Source of the DNA: Epiperipatus broadwayi
Lineage: Eukaryota; Onychophora; Udeonychophora; Euonychophora; Peripatidae
DNA: 64,000 nucleotides
Reading direction: 5' to 3'
Assembly (NCBI GenBank): GCA_028023455.1
Contig: JAQFVV010012575.1
Coordinates: forward strand, 1 to 64,000
Shown here in pieces: positions 31,142 to 41,769 of the stretch. The position numbers were made by a program, and so were the translations under genes. The notes beneath the pieces were generated by a model. That model did no database searches. It was not told where the DNA came from and saw only the letters and a program-made list of their open reading frames with translations. Every line of letters starts with the position of its first letter. The stretch's first letter is position 1.

Positions 31142-32345
31142 TATTGGATGAGTGGGCACTAGATAGGGATTTTATGCATAAGTCTTCTGGCATCCATTGA
31201 TTACTCTGGCTTGCATTGAGTGGCAATACATATTGAGAGTTTTGCCTGTGTTACTAAAAGGTTCTAAAATTAAATTCAGAAAAATTATTAATTCATTTGA
31301 CAAAATGCTTTCCAATAAAAAATTTCAAATGATGTTAAATAATAGTCACATTACATACAAAACTTTACAAAAAGAAGTTCTATGGTATTCAGTTCTACTT
31401 TATTTAAGGTATTGATCAGTGAAATTTCCAAACCAGAATGCAGAAAATCATTTAGGCTGACGATATTGTTTTGACACTCCAAAAGAAGAGCATTTCTGAA
31501 ATAAAAAGACTCTCAATAAGGTTGTGAAAAAATTAGAAATATTTTTCAAAGACCAGGGTCTTATTCTTGATCTAATAATGATATGTTCAATTTTTTATCA
31601 CAAACAACAAGGAATTATTTTGTAATCTGAATATAATCTTTACCAACAATAGACTGGGACACATTTAAGCTTAATCTTGGTTTATAGACTAACTTACTTT
31701 TTTCATTTAATTAAGATTAGATCAAAATTAATTTTTAGAAATAATTTCCTTGGAATGCTAGCTGGTTGCTGCATGGAATTGTGATGCAAATTCTTTATGG
31801 ACAACATCCTTAGTACTACCTTATTCTTACACTAAATGTCTGGATACTCAACTAAAAATTACCATGGGAAATACTATTGGTTTGTTCAAGACTATTTCTA
31901 TGTAGTGGCTTTCTATTCTTTATTTCTCCACCAGATGTCAAAAAAAAAGTTCAATCTCAGAAAAATGTATAAAAATATGTTAAGCAGATTGGAGATGCAA
32001 AAATTCAAGATATAGTTTAACTATCAAAGTTTCAACTCAAATCAAGATCTTTTTTTTTTTTTGGTTTTAGTTATTGAATTAAGAATCTACAATCACAAAA
32101 TTATGATGTAAAAAATGAAATTTGTATGATGTTCCAAAGGTATTTCTTTTTTCAGATCCCACAATAAAGTCATCTGGATTTAATCTTTTTAGACACAACT
32201 GGAGTCTTATTGATAGATTTAGGATAAACCAATGCCATCATCGACTTATCTAAGTAAATATGGATAAACACAGACAATGAAACACATAATTGCTGATTGC
32301 TAATCTATAGATATAGTGGCAGAATTGATAGAATTAATAAATCCA

Positions 32346-32980
32346 CTGGTGAATTTATCTCCTGTTTGGAATCTCCATAGGTCCTTTGTGATGATTTGTT
32401 AATAGTTAAAGTTGTCCAAAAGAAATCACATGCTAAATAAATGAGAACCCTGATATAATGAGTAATAAAAAGTTTATTATTCCAGTGATTATATCTATAC
32501 ATCCAAGGTAAAAATTTTACAAAATAAAATTAATTATAATTTCTATCTGGTCAGAATATAAGCATTTTTAACAATTAAAAATATCACATTTAATAATCGT
32601 GTTAGTCTATTTTTTATGAATGATATGGTAAAATATAAAATTTCTCCTTATAAAAAAGTATAATATTGACACAACACATTCATTTAAATAAATGTTCTAG
32701 AGAAATTTTACAAAACAAAACATGTGACATCATTATCCAAAATAAAAACATGTTAATACACAGACAGATTATACTTAATATCATAGCATTGCATTGTAAA
32801 AAGTGATATTATTCCTAATCCAGACATCACATCAATCAGAAAACAAATGCTAATTGTAAATAATGATTATAAACATCTCTTCTGGTGGCAGGTGAAGTTG
32901 TCGAGACATTTTGATATGATGTCTTTGACTGCTTGCTGTGCTGACATGACTGATTTATTCCACAAGATAAGTTAAAATTT
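32346..32980. other. AT-rich spacer
   Basis: No supported gene. The minus-strand ORF at 32305-32502 is a shadow of the LINE end. Confidence 0.5.
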
Positions 32981-32984
32981 TTAA

Positions 32985-33225
32985 ACCACTAAACATCACT
33001 TGATAACCATCTCATGCTAGCACATAACTGTTAGTAAACAGGCAAAAACTCTCCGTATAGTAGTGCCATCTTGTGCTAACCAAGCCAGAAACTAGTCTGG
33101 GGATATTGGATGAATAGGCACTAGATAGGGATTTTATGCACAAGCCTTCTAGCATCCATTTATTACTCTGGTTAGCACAAGGTGGCACTATGATATGGAG
33201 AGTTTTTGCCTGTTTTAAATGTTTA
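32985..33225. mobile_element. Family A fold-back, inner junction inside the ribozyme
   Basis: The left arm begins AAACCACTAAACATCACTTGAT and stops at GTGCTAAC. The right arm begins within stem II (CAAGCCAGAAACTAGTC) and runs to GGAGAGTTTTTGCCTGTTT. Both outer GGCAAAAACTCTCC ends are kept. The CUGAUGA half is lost, so there is no complete ribozyme. Confidence 0.75.
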
Positions 33226-33559
33226 TATATTCTTTGAATATGATCTGAAAAATCTGTTGCTACAATTTTTTTTGCTTACTATATGAAAGTGAAAAAAAAC
33301 TGCAGTGAAGAGAGATAAATTTAATTGGATTTGGAAAGATCGGGAGTAATATTGATAATGTTTGGAAAATGTTTTGTTATGCCATTTTACTGCAAGGAGG
33401 ATTTAAAACTAAGTTGTACATAAGATTACTTGGTTTTTAATAGATTTGCTATTAAAGAATTTTTTAATTTAATAATGGGAGCAATTTATTTGAGGAAGAA
33501 TTAATATTTTTTGAGGCATAAGGTTAGAAAACATGTGTTTATTGATTGCCATTGACAGA
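33226..33559. other. Leader region upstream of the LINE, no motif
   Basis: It is AT-rich. It may include the 5-prime untranslated part of the LINE that follows, but nothing diagnostic is seen. Confidence 0.4.
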
Positions 33560-33592
33560 AAGAAAAGTTTTTCTCATTTTGTATAAAAGGGT

Positions 33593-33778
33593 TTGAAGCA
33601 TAGTAGAGAAAGCCTAAAGTTAAATATAGAGTGCACTGGAAAAATAAGAAAATGTGGATTGCTTTGTATCCCACAATGTATATATAATAGTCAGAAAGAA
33701 ATTAGGCTATGCAGTGGTAGAATGTATCATTTAAAATGCTTAAATAAGAATAAGCAGGATGGAACAGACTGTGCATAA
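33593..33778 (+). pseudogene. LINE ORF1 N-terminus, PHD-like zinc finger
   Basis: The ORF shows C-G-L-L-C and Q-C-I-Y, then L-C-S-G-R-M-Y-H-L-K-C-L. The Y-H-x-x-C-L box with upstream Cys pairs is the end of a PHD finger, where it usually follows a C-x-x-C-x-x-x pattern. PHD-like fingers occur in ORF1 proteins of some CR1/L2-type LINEs. It is followed, after a stop, by the coiled-coil piece. Confidence 0.55.
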
Positions 33779-33780
33779 AT

Positions 33781-34182
33781 GTGATAAAAGAGGTGAGAAA
33801 CTGGTTTCTATGTGTAGATAGTTTAAAGAGAAAGTCAAGAGAAATGAAGCAAAATATAGTTGAGGAAGATAGAATAGAGTATGTTTTTAGTAGAATGACA
33901 AGATATATGGATGTCAAAATAAGTAGTGCAATGGAGATTGTTAGCCAAAGAATAAGTAGAATAGAAGAAGTAAAGGATGTAGAAGCAAAATTAAAATGGT
34001 TAAAGATGAAGTGTGAACTTATAAAGAAATTATTGAATAGAAATGATAAGGAAGAAGTAGATAAGGAAGTCCAGAAGGTAGAAGAGAATGTTGCAGATGA
34101 AGTAGGAAAAGGAAACTATGAGACAGTATTAATTACAGGATATGGAGATATATTGCAAGAAAAAATAGAAACAGATATGTAA
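33781..34182 (+). pseudogene. LINE ORF1 coiled-coil linker
   Basis: The longest ORF in the window at 133 codons. It is rich in Glu, Lys, Val and Ile in heptad-like spacing (for example I-S-R-I-E-E-V-K-D-V-E-A-K-L). It probably joins the PHD-like finger to the esterase and mediates ORF1 oligomers. It has no motif of its own. The antisense ORFs at 33702-33917 and 34116-34313 are shadows. Confidence 0.6.
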
Positions 34183-34565
34183 GAATATGTTTGCCTGGGA
34201 CTAGAATTAAGAATATTACAGATAAGGTAAATAAACAAGAGAGTAGATATATATGTTATGGTAGGGATAAATAATTTGTCAGAGCCATTGGAGAGAGTAA
34301 TGGATGAGTACATAGAATTGATTAGTATTTTGAATTAATATTAAAGGAAAAATAGAAATAATTGGATTATTACCAAGATTTGACAATAGGTATATGTTAG
34401 ATAGGGCATGTTATATAAATGAGAGATTGAAAAAATTGTGTAAGAGGAATGATATCATGTTAGTGGATGTGTGATATTTTTTTATTAACAAAAGGGAGTT
34501 ATATAATAAAGATGGATTGTACTTAGCAAAACAAGGAAATGAAGATTTAGGAAGTTTTAATTTAT
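34183..34565 (+). pseudogene. LINE ORF1 SGNH/GDSL-type esterase domain
   Basis: The frames give I-I-G-L-L-P-R-F-D (34355-34385), Y-I-N-E-R-L-K-K-L-C, M-L-V-D-V, and K-D-G-L-Y-L-A-K-Q-G (34508-34537). In SGNH hydrolases of CR1/L2 ORF1 proteins the last block carries the catalytic Asp and His (DGLHLSxxG). Here the His is replaced by Tyr, and the nucleophile block upstream is degraded, so the enzyme is dead. Confidence 0.65.
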
Positions 34566-34859
34566 AAAGAATCTTATAGTTCAGGAAACTTATAAGGGGG
34601 GGGGGGTAAATTGCAGTATTATAAAAAAAAAAGAAGAATGGACAGGATGTAAGAAATAAACAAAAGGGGGCTGATTTGGGTGTAAATATAGATGTGGAGA
34701 GAGAGTGGGTCTGTAAAATTAATAGTAAGCAAATTACTTACAAATGTAATGGAGAAGAATGAGTCAAAAAAATCTATAAAAGAATAGTTAGGAAAGAAGA
34801 AATTGTTAAATTTGATATTTGAAGATGCAAGGTGGTAGAAGATTAGAAAAGTGACTGGA

Positions 34860-35300
34860 ATTAAACAAAGCAGTTAAAAATGGATAGCTTGTGGTACTAG
34901 CAGTAGTGAAAACACATCTAAGAGAAGAAGAAGAACATATACTGGAAGATGTAGCATTGCAGGATATAAATGAAAAATAGGGTGGTGGTATAGGAGTTAT
35001 ATCAAAAAATATTTAAATACTGTTAAATGTCAAGAACATTTGTGGTTTGAAATAAAGTTAGGAAGACAAGAATGGATGGTGGCTATAGTGTATACAGCCA
35101 CTGCAGAGAGTCAAACTATAATAGAATGGAACAGTAGCATATATGAATGCCTAGTTAAGAATGTACAGAGTTTCAAAAAATGGGGGTGGGATAATGGTTA
35201 TAGGGAATATGAATGGATATTGAAGAAATTGATGTTGTGGATAATAAAAATGAATAGCTTTTGAAGAATTTTTGTCAGAGAATGAATCTGAACATTGGAA
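34860..35300 (+). pseudogene. LINE AP-endonuclease domain
   Basis: Readings in different frames include V-V-K-T-H-L-R-E-E-E-E, G-G-G-I-G-V-I (34980-35003), then W-F-E-I-K-L, V-A-I-V-Y and a degraded M-V-I-G-N-M-N-G for the normal GDFN box. This order (ET-HL, KGGGVGV, VYxPP, GDFN) is that of APE-type LINE endonucleases. Confidence 0.6.
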
Positions 35301-36029
35301 ATTTATAAAATATTTATAAAGAACAATCATGGTCTAGATAATATATTTCGCACAATATATTATGTATTAGTAGAGAAAGAGGGAATGAATAAAGTATAGA
35401 AAATTCAAGTGTTTGATAATGAAACAAGAGTATCTTTCTTTATAATAGAAATGTTAGTAATGTGATGAAAAATAATAATAAAAGTAGAAAGGATAGTAAA
35501 AGATGTGGATGGAGAATGAATGGTGAGAATAAGTTAGAAGAATATAAAATAAAAGTTGAAGAAATCATGGAAGAGTTGTTTGGGGATGAATATAAGGACT
35601 GGTGTGATGAATTAGAGAAAGCGGCAAATAGAGTTTTAGGTGAATAAAAGGAATAGAAAAGTGAGAATTAGTAAAAGTGTAAAAGAGAAGGAAAAATCAT
35701 GCAGAGAATATGTGTGCTATTAAGAACAAAATGAAAAAGATATTAATGTTAAATGGTAAAAGTATTTTTTAAAAAAGAAGTTGGATAAAATAGATAATTA
35801 TATAGAGAGAATGAAATTAAAAGGTAAATTGTTGGAGAATATTAATAAAAGTGGAAGAGATGGGAGTAAAAAATTTTGGAAATACATTAAAAGAATGAAT
35901 GTAGAGAAGATAGAAAAAGTATTATTTGATGATGAGGGAATAGAGTGTAGCTCAAGAGAAGAATTAGAGACAATCTTAAATAAGTATGTAATGGATATAG
36001 AAAAGATTTTAGACGTGAAGGGCTGAGTG

Positions 36030-36960
36030 GTAACAAACATGAAAGTATATAGTAATAGAAATATTAGGTTTGCAGAAAATGAATTGAATGAGGCAGGGAA
36101 GAAATTGAAAAGTGATAAGGCAAGAGGTTTAGATATATGGGCAGCAGAGATGGTAATGAATTTAGAAAATAGGGCAAAATTAAACATTATCATGTTTTAA
36201 TAAATGGCATAGGAGAAAAAATTTCCAGATAGTTGGAATAATACAAGAGTAAGACTACTATTTGAAGGAAAGGATGAGAATCATAGAAAGTTAAGCAATT
36301 ATAGACTGATAGTGATAACATCAGTGTTATATAAAGTTTTTGCATATATGGTGGATGGAAGGGTCATAAAATGGATAAAAGGAAATAATATAGAGGTAAA
36401 AAGGCAAGGAGGTTTTCAAGCACATAGGCATATAGGAGATAGTTTGTTTATATTTACACAACTTATAGATATGAGTACAAATATAGATAGACAGTTATAT
36501 ATGGTTTTTAAAGATATAGAGAAGGCATATGATGGAGTAAATAGAAATCATTATGGGTAAGTTTAATAAATTTGAAATGGATAAATTTTTAGTGGATCTT
36601 ATTAAGAATTGTATGAAAATAATTACTATACATGTCAATTAGGAAATGTAGCATCAGTTAAAGTTAAAATGGGGTGGCACTGCCCTATATCATCTATTTT
36701 GTTTTTATTGTATTTGAGAGAGCAATAAAAAGATTAGGAAGAAGGATGGGTATTTTATTTGTGAATGATGTTTTCTTGTGCACAGAAAGTAGGGAAGATA
36801 TGGAAGTTATGCTGAAGACATATGTAAGAGTCTGTAAAGAGATGGGATTACATTTAGGGAATAAAAGTCAAAATAATGATGATAAATACTGGGAAAAAAA
36901 GAAGAGAATTATTGGAAGATATAATGTTATATATGGTGAATAAGTATCACTATTTGGGAA
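36030..36960 (+). pseudogene. LINE reverse transcriptase domain, dead catalytic box
   Basis: Blocks seen are V-L-Y-K-V-F-A, R-V-I-K-W-I, Q-G-G-F-Q-A-H-R-H-I-G-D-S (36406 on), I-E-K-A-Y-D-G-V-N-R, and F-V-N-D-V-F-L-C-T-E-S-R-E-D-M (36753 on). The last should be F-A-D-D; V-N-D means the first catalytic Asp is lost. A further C-terminal block at 37090-37190 has V-Q-R-E-V-A-R-H-A-L and G-E-M-G-W-S, and 37720-37770 has L-V-E-C-K-C. Confidence 0.75.
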
Positions 36961-38019
36961 TCATCTTAAGTAATCAAAGAAATTGTTTGGATGCATGAGA
37001 GAAAAAAATGATAAATGAAGCAAAGAAAAGAAAGAGACTGAAAAAGAAATTAACATATGATGTTGATGTGTTAGTAAAGGGGTGTTAGATTATATAGAAA
37101 AAGTACAAAGAGAAGTAGCAAGACATGCATTAGATGCAGATGAGTAAATGCCAGAGGAGGCAATTCAAGGAGAAATGGGATGGTCTAATTTTTATATGAG
37201 AGATACAAAAAGCAAAATGAAAATGTTTGGTAGATTGCAATATATAGATAATAAGAGAATAGCAAAAAATAGTATTTAATGCAATTTATGGATAATAAGA
37301 GAATAGTGAAAATAGTATTTAATTGGGTTATGAGTAAAGAACAGGCAACAAGATGAATGAGAGAAGTAATACAATATGCAGAAGATTTGGATAAAAAATT
37401 TATGTTAGTATACTTATACAAAAAATGGGATGATTATGTTAGGAGAATTGTTGACTGTTATAGTGACAAGGAATGAGATAAAAGAATAGATGCATTAACA
37501 AAAAATAGGGAGTTGGAGAGATGGAAATCTAGTATGAAGAATAAAAAGAGTTTAAATATATATGGAAGTAAACAATGTTAATTTATAATAATAGCAAGAA
37601 AAGTAGTTTACTATTTAAGGCTTGAACAGAATCTTTAGCAAGAAGGGATTATACACATAAATGGAAAAATATGGGTAATTTAGTCTCCAAGTTATGTAAG
37701 GAAGGCATAAAAAATATTAGGAATCTGTTAGTTGAATGTAAATGTTTGCAAGTAGAAAGGGTACAAATAATGAAGTTGTGGGAGAATAAATATAATATAC
37801 TGAAAGTAGGTTTTTGGTTTTTATGCTGGATTTGGGAAAAGATATAAAGGCCATAGAGTTGACAAAGATATTATGTTGCAGAAATGGGCTAGAAAAGGAT
37901 AGAAAAAAATATGGAAAAATGGAAAGGGAAGATAAGGTGACTAACAGGTTTCTCTGGGCATGGTGACTTAGAGATTCCTGACTCTGAAAAAAGAGAAGCC
38001 ACAGTGCATCGCATCGCAT

Positions 38020-38427
38020 ATATCTAAACAGTAGCATTGGATTATCTGTTTATTATTCATTAATACCTCCCCTTCCCCAACATTTCAGAATTTAGAACTA
38101 TAAATGTTATTATATTGCCTTCTTGAACTTTATAACATATTTCATAAAACAATTCTGTTGTCTAAATGCCATGTTTCGAACAAATTCTTTTCTTTGACTT
38201 GGATTTTCTAAGATTAAAATTATCAGAATTTATTTTATTTTTAAACTATGTATTTTAATAATACCATTCTTAAAAGACATTTTATATTTATAAAGCCAAA
38301 GTTCAGCGCTAGATGCTGCCTGTTTATTAATTGACAAAACATGAAATAAATAAATCTAATCTTCAACATAATAATTTTTATGAGCACCGCACACTAACTC
38401 GCTGCAATAATTTACAAAATTTTACTC
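38020..38427. other. Spacer
   Basis: No gene or recognised repeat. Confidence 0.5.
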
Positions 38428-38439
38428 AAAAAAGTCCAT

Positions 38440-38727
38440 GCAATGATTATTGCCTCAACCAAAGAGAATGCCAGGCAGTTAAAGCTGATGGGGTTTAAAA
38501 GAAATTTTAAATTAATCAACAATGAGGCTTGGCCTCTAGAACTGTCTTTGTATATTAACAACATAGATCTTTTGACAAGTGTCAACTGCAATTGTACTGA
38601 ATACACCAAGCATAAAGAATGACGTCACTTGGGCTTGGAAATTCTCTAGTATGAGTTGTTAGTAATTCATGTACATGTTTTTTTTTTTTGTAATCATCTT
38701 GAATAAAGATATTTTTTCCTAATAAAA
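38440..38727 (+). pseudogene. Processed retrocopy of an unknown mRNA 3-prime end
   Basis: AAAAAAGTCCAT lies at 38428-38439 and 38728-38739, a 12-bp TSD around a 288-bp insert that ends in two AATAAA signals (38702, 38721) and a poly(A) run. Such structure marks an mRNA copied by LINE machinery and truncated at its 5-prime end. The insert begins with an open frame and then about 105 bases of 3-prime UTR. Confidence 0.75.
38443..38622 (+). CDS. C-terminal coding part of the retrocopied mRNA, unrecognised
   Basis: The frame is open from the insert start and from the ATG at 38443 gives 59 codons before TGA at 38620. Composition is balanced (I-I-A-S-T-K-E-N-A-R-Q-L-K-L-M-G-F, then N-E-A-W-P-L-E-L-S-L-Y, then C-N-C), unlike chance ORFs here, and it has no internal stop, so the insertion is fairly young. 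The ATG is probably an internal Met of a longer protein. I do not recognise the family. Confidence 0.5.
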   Translation: MIIASTKENARQLKLMGFKRNFKLINNEAWPLELSLYINNIDLLTSVNCNCTEYTKHKE

Positions 38728-38739
38728 AAAAAAGTCCAT

Positions 38740-38985
38740 TGTCTAAATTCCGCATTAACTGTTAAACTTATGAAAAGATTTCTTTTAAATAGATCAATAT
38801 AGTCTGGACCATATGAACAAATGAGAAATTCAGAAGAAAAGAAGGCAATCGTTTTCCAATATATATATTATTAATAAAGCACGTGATTGCAACAATCAAA
38901 AAATAATCTACATCTACATTTTATGTCTGGAGTTTTTTTGTATTTAAAATATACTACATCCCTTCTCGTTGAGTTTTTAGTTCAC
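38740..38985. other. Spacer
   Basis: No gene or recognised repeat. Confidence 0.5.
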
Positions 38986-39141
38986 TTAGAATGTTAAATA
39001 TATGAATTTTTCTATAGTACAGGCTTTTTCATACTTGCACTCCATTATGTAATATCTAGGGGGTTTAAACTCAGATTTTCACACGACTCTCAACTATCCA
39101 CACTATCTCATACTGCTGACACACTTGATCACACACCTATC

Positions 39142-39216
39142 GAAAAGATAAATAATCACCAATATATGTATTTCGTGATAAATCAGAACTCATCAGTTGG
39201 TCCAGATTATCTTCAC
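39142..39216 (-). ncRNA. Hammerhead-like motif, family B, weakened stem II
   Basis: The minus strand has GAUAAUC-UGG-ACCAA, CUGAUGA, GUUCUGAUUUAUCAC (stem II now only partly paired), GAAA, the short stem III and UUGGUGAUUAUU. The core and the two-part stem I are intact. Confidence 0.65.
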
Positions 39217-39532
39217 ATATATATATATAATCAATGCTCAGCTTATAATAAGATAGCTAATCTTCATATTTTAATGGACAGGCTTCAATCCACTCCACCT
39301 CACAACTCTTCAGCTGTCTATTTAATTGAAAATCTGATGATGGAACGCTAAACATGGGTAGGATGAGAAGGTTGGCACCAATGTGGTCTTTGGTTGTTCC
39401 ATCATCACATTTTCAATGAAATGGACGGCTGAAGAGTTGTGAGGTGGAGCGGATTAAAGCCTGACCATTAAAGTATGAAGATTAGCTATCTTAATATAAG
39501 CTGAGCATTGATTGTATATATGTGAGGAGATG

Positions 39533-39591
39533 ATAATCTGGAACAACTGACGAGTGCTGGTTCAGCACGAAATACCTATATTGGTGATTAT
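39533..39591 (+). ncRNA. Hammerhead ribozyme, family B, with extended stem I
   Basis: The core is CUGACGA (39547-39553). Stem II is GUGCU/AGCAC with loop GGUUC (39554-39568). Then GAAA (39569-39572), stem III A-U-A/U-A-U with loop CC, and cleavage base A at 39580. Stem I is AACAA/UUGGU with one mismatch, then an unpaired UGG, then AUAAUC (39533-39538) with GAUUAU (39586-39591). An internal loop in stem I is where natural type I hammerheads make their tertiary contact. Confidence 0.85.
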
Positions 39592-39699
39592 TTATCTTTT
39601 CGACGTGTGTGATCAAGTGTGACAGCAGTAAGAGATAACGTGGATAGTTGAGGGTCGTGTGAAAGTCTGAGTTCAAACCCTATATATTAGAATGTTAAA

Positions 39700-40685
39700 A
39701 TAAATTGTATTCAGATGATAGCAATGATAAGCTATTTGAGTGCTGACTTAATGAATTGTGTCCATCCCATTAAACATATAGTTTTATCACTATAAAGAGG
39801 TCATACTGAATAAATTTTAGAGTTAATTTCAGCGTATCGAAAAAATAGAAATAATTCAAGCATACACACACATCTTTTTACATATATTATATTTATATGC
39901 ATCTTTATGTGTGTGTATGTGTATGCCTATTTATACAAAGGTATAATGAACACAATCTCTCCTACTTTTAAAGTTATAAATTAAAAGCAGCTTCTAAAAG
40001 TGGATTAATCATTTTCACATCTATGAAAATGGATCACGCAAAGAACAAAAGTACTTTCGATTTTTGCTAACACAATTATCTTAATTGAAACTAACACATA
40101 AAGCATGTTTTATAAACTTATTTTAATTTATTGTTTTATTTTATGAGTATGTAGTGGTTAACTTATTTAAATTAAATTCGAAAGATTTTTTTTTTTTTTC
40201 ATCTTGTAAATTTATTTGAGTAAAACTTTTTGCTAAAATATTTTTAACAAAAACATAAGCATTTATTGTGAAAGATGATAATACAGTTCCGTAATTTTAA
40301 CCGTATTGGATTTAGCTTTATTATATTAAATTAGCAAAAAATATGCCTAGTACATTTTCGACAACTTAATCATGTTAGCCATAATCATAGATTTGATGGT
40401 TATGCATATATTTTGTTACATTTTCGAGATATAGCATACTAAATTTGTGAAGTGTATATATATGATAGCTTATTATTGTTAGAATTCTTAAAACAAAGAG
40501 TATAATGATTTGGTCAAACCTAACTTGCTACCACTTGAATATATTGATAATTCAGTAGATCATTTAATAAAACAGTCGTTTTAATAAATAACCAATGGGA
40601 AGCAATGATCGCTCCAATAAAAGAATAACGAAGAATAAGACATTACCCATCAAAACATTAATTATTGGATAGAGAGCTTTGATCA
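39700..40685. other. AT-rich spacer with CA/TG simple repeats
   Basis: Short ACACACA and TGTGTGTATGTG runs lie at 39862-39925. No gene. Confidence 0.5.
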
Positions 40686-40689
40686 GTTT

Positions 40690-40915
40690 CCCATTCTTGT
40701 TTTACCATCCAGCTAGTAATAGCTAGATATCCGTTTACCAACCAATGATGGAATATTAGCGCATTTGTCTATGAATCGGCTATTTGAGTGAAAAACTCTT
40801 AAGTCTTTTGAGAAAATTTCACTTGACTTTGGATTTGAATCCCATATCATATACATTGCAGACGAATACGCTACCTCTACACCATATATTTCCTCATTAT
40901 TATAAATTCCTTTGA
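40690..40915 (-). mobile_element. tRNA-derived SINE family S2
   Basis: On the minus strand TGGTGTAGAGGTAGCGTATTCG is an A-box-like start and GGGATTCAAATCC is a B box, spaced as in a tRNA, near 40895 to 40825. It extends into a body ending with GGATATCTAGCTATTACTAG. The body block GATATCC.TTTAC also occurs at 26107-26235. The TSD is not clear. Confidence 0.55.
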
Positions 40916-41769
40916 AAGTGTGTATTTCTTAACAAACATTCATTTTTATACTATCTCTTTCAATAAGTACTTAAAGAGTTATTTATCATTCCTTATACTA
41001 ACAAAACAACTTAACATTTAACATCTGCATTTAAAAATATTATTTCACTCAATTTACTCTATATCAGAAACGTCTACTACATATGTCTGACATCAGAGTC
41101 TATATGCAACTTATAAATTGATTTGTCTTCAAACCTTAACCTCTTTCGAATTTTAGGTTATCGTTTGGAAAATATATAGGGTATTAAAGGAGATGGCATA
41201 ATTGTTAATGCAATGTTCTTTTTTGAAAGTGGCCACTGGACTAAAATTAGATTAACTATGTGGATATCGCACTACTATACAGTATCTGTGATTAATAAAT
41301 CTTTCAATAAATAACTCTAAAGGAAATAGAGTAAATTACTACTCCGAAGTTCAGTCATTATGTTTTATTCATTAAAAGTTATATTTCATTTAACATCAAG
41401 ACAATAGAAATTGAAAAAGTTAAAACTATTGATAGATAGATAGATAGAAAGATAGTAAATATGCTGATGAAAAATTCCAAAGAATTTGGAGAAAAAATTG
41501 CACATCATTTTCAGATATTTAATGCAATTGGCATATATTTATTTATACAAAAAGTATGCATTTACGTGAAATGATCAGCTAAAAATTAGATTTTATGATT
41601 TCTAAGTTATTTGGTTAACATGATTACTATCAGTGATAGTTTGCCATTGTTTTCCACGCACATATAGATAGATTCTTGGTTAAAAGCCGAAAATGGCATC
41701 TGCAATTATAAATTTAAGTTTGATAATTATGTCAGTCTCTCTAATTCCTCTTTAAATTAATATTTGATT
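40916..41769. other. AT-rich spacer
   Basis: It contains a GATA tetranucleotide repeat at 41430-41456. No gene. Confidence 0.5.
41430..41456 (+). repeat. GATA microsatellite
   Basis: Five to six GATA units with one A insertion. Confidence 0.8.

Larger units (their letters stand above)
30615..31253. mobile_element. Family A fold-back ribozyme element, 639 bp, 14-bp TSD
   Basis: CTAAAAGGTTCTAA flanks it at 30601-30614 and 31254-31267, inside LINE coding sequence. The two units are near-complete inverted copies of about 310 bp each with the centre near 30965, including the GGATTGAAAATATTATAGTATTTTCCAA arm that only full copies have. The whole transcript would form one very long hairpin. It carries a hammerhead motif in each arm. 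It is the longest family A copy here and defines most of the unit. Confidence 0.9.
30285..32345 (+). pseudogene. Jockey/BS-like LINE, RT region, split by a family A element
   Basis: The frames, read together, give N-K-P-M and a fingers remnant, D-Q-V-L-L-F, N-L-I-D-L-T-L-A-Y-D-S-I (palm block A, about 30550-30590), A-D-D-I-V-L-T-L-Q-K-K (catalytic block, 31457-31490), F-L-G-M-L-A-G near 31745, then S-L-I-D-R-F-R-I-N-Q-C near 32200 and a final Q-T-M/H-I-I-type Cys-His tail. This order matches Jockey-type elements, which read YADD, KLAGxxWGA, RTGxGRC, QTMxHI. Many frameshifts. The 30615-31253 insertion splits it, with a 14-bp TSD. The ORFs at 31197-31415 and 32305-32502 are a partial reading and a shadow. 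Confidence 0.75.
33560..38019 (+). mobile_element. Near full-length decayed LINE (CR1/L2-like with esterase ORF1)
   Basis: One plus-strand non-LTR retrotransposon of about 4.4 kb. In order it has a PHD-like finger, a coiled coil, an SGNH-esterase domain, an AP-endonuclease, an RT, a C-terminal Cys/His region and a 3-prime tail of CATCG/CATCA 5-mers (38005-38019). The layout (ORF1 with finger and esterase, ORF2 with EN and RT, short tandem tail) is that of CR1/L2-superfamily elements. Frameshifts and stops occur throughout. Two other tail copies lie in this window (18960-19213, 27766-28080). A poly(G) run at 34600 is a likely slippage scar. Confidence 0.75.
38999..39686. mobile_element. Family B fold-back ribozyme element, 688 bp, 13-bp TSD
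   Basis: TTAGAATGTTAAA flanks it at 38986-38998 and 39687-39699. The arms are inverted copies of about 300 bp, with GGTTTAAACTCAGA / TCTGAGTTCAAACCC at the outer ends and a centre near 39365 with CATGGGTAGGATGAG unique to one side. Each arm has a hammerhead block. The ORFs at 39166-39351 and 39491-39676 are readings of the element. Confidence 0.92.

Noticed and set aside
34600-34608. Poly(G) run as telomere-like or G-quadruplex signal
   Set aside because: A single G-run inside a decayed LINE, best explained as slippage.
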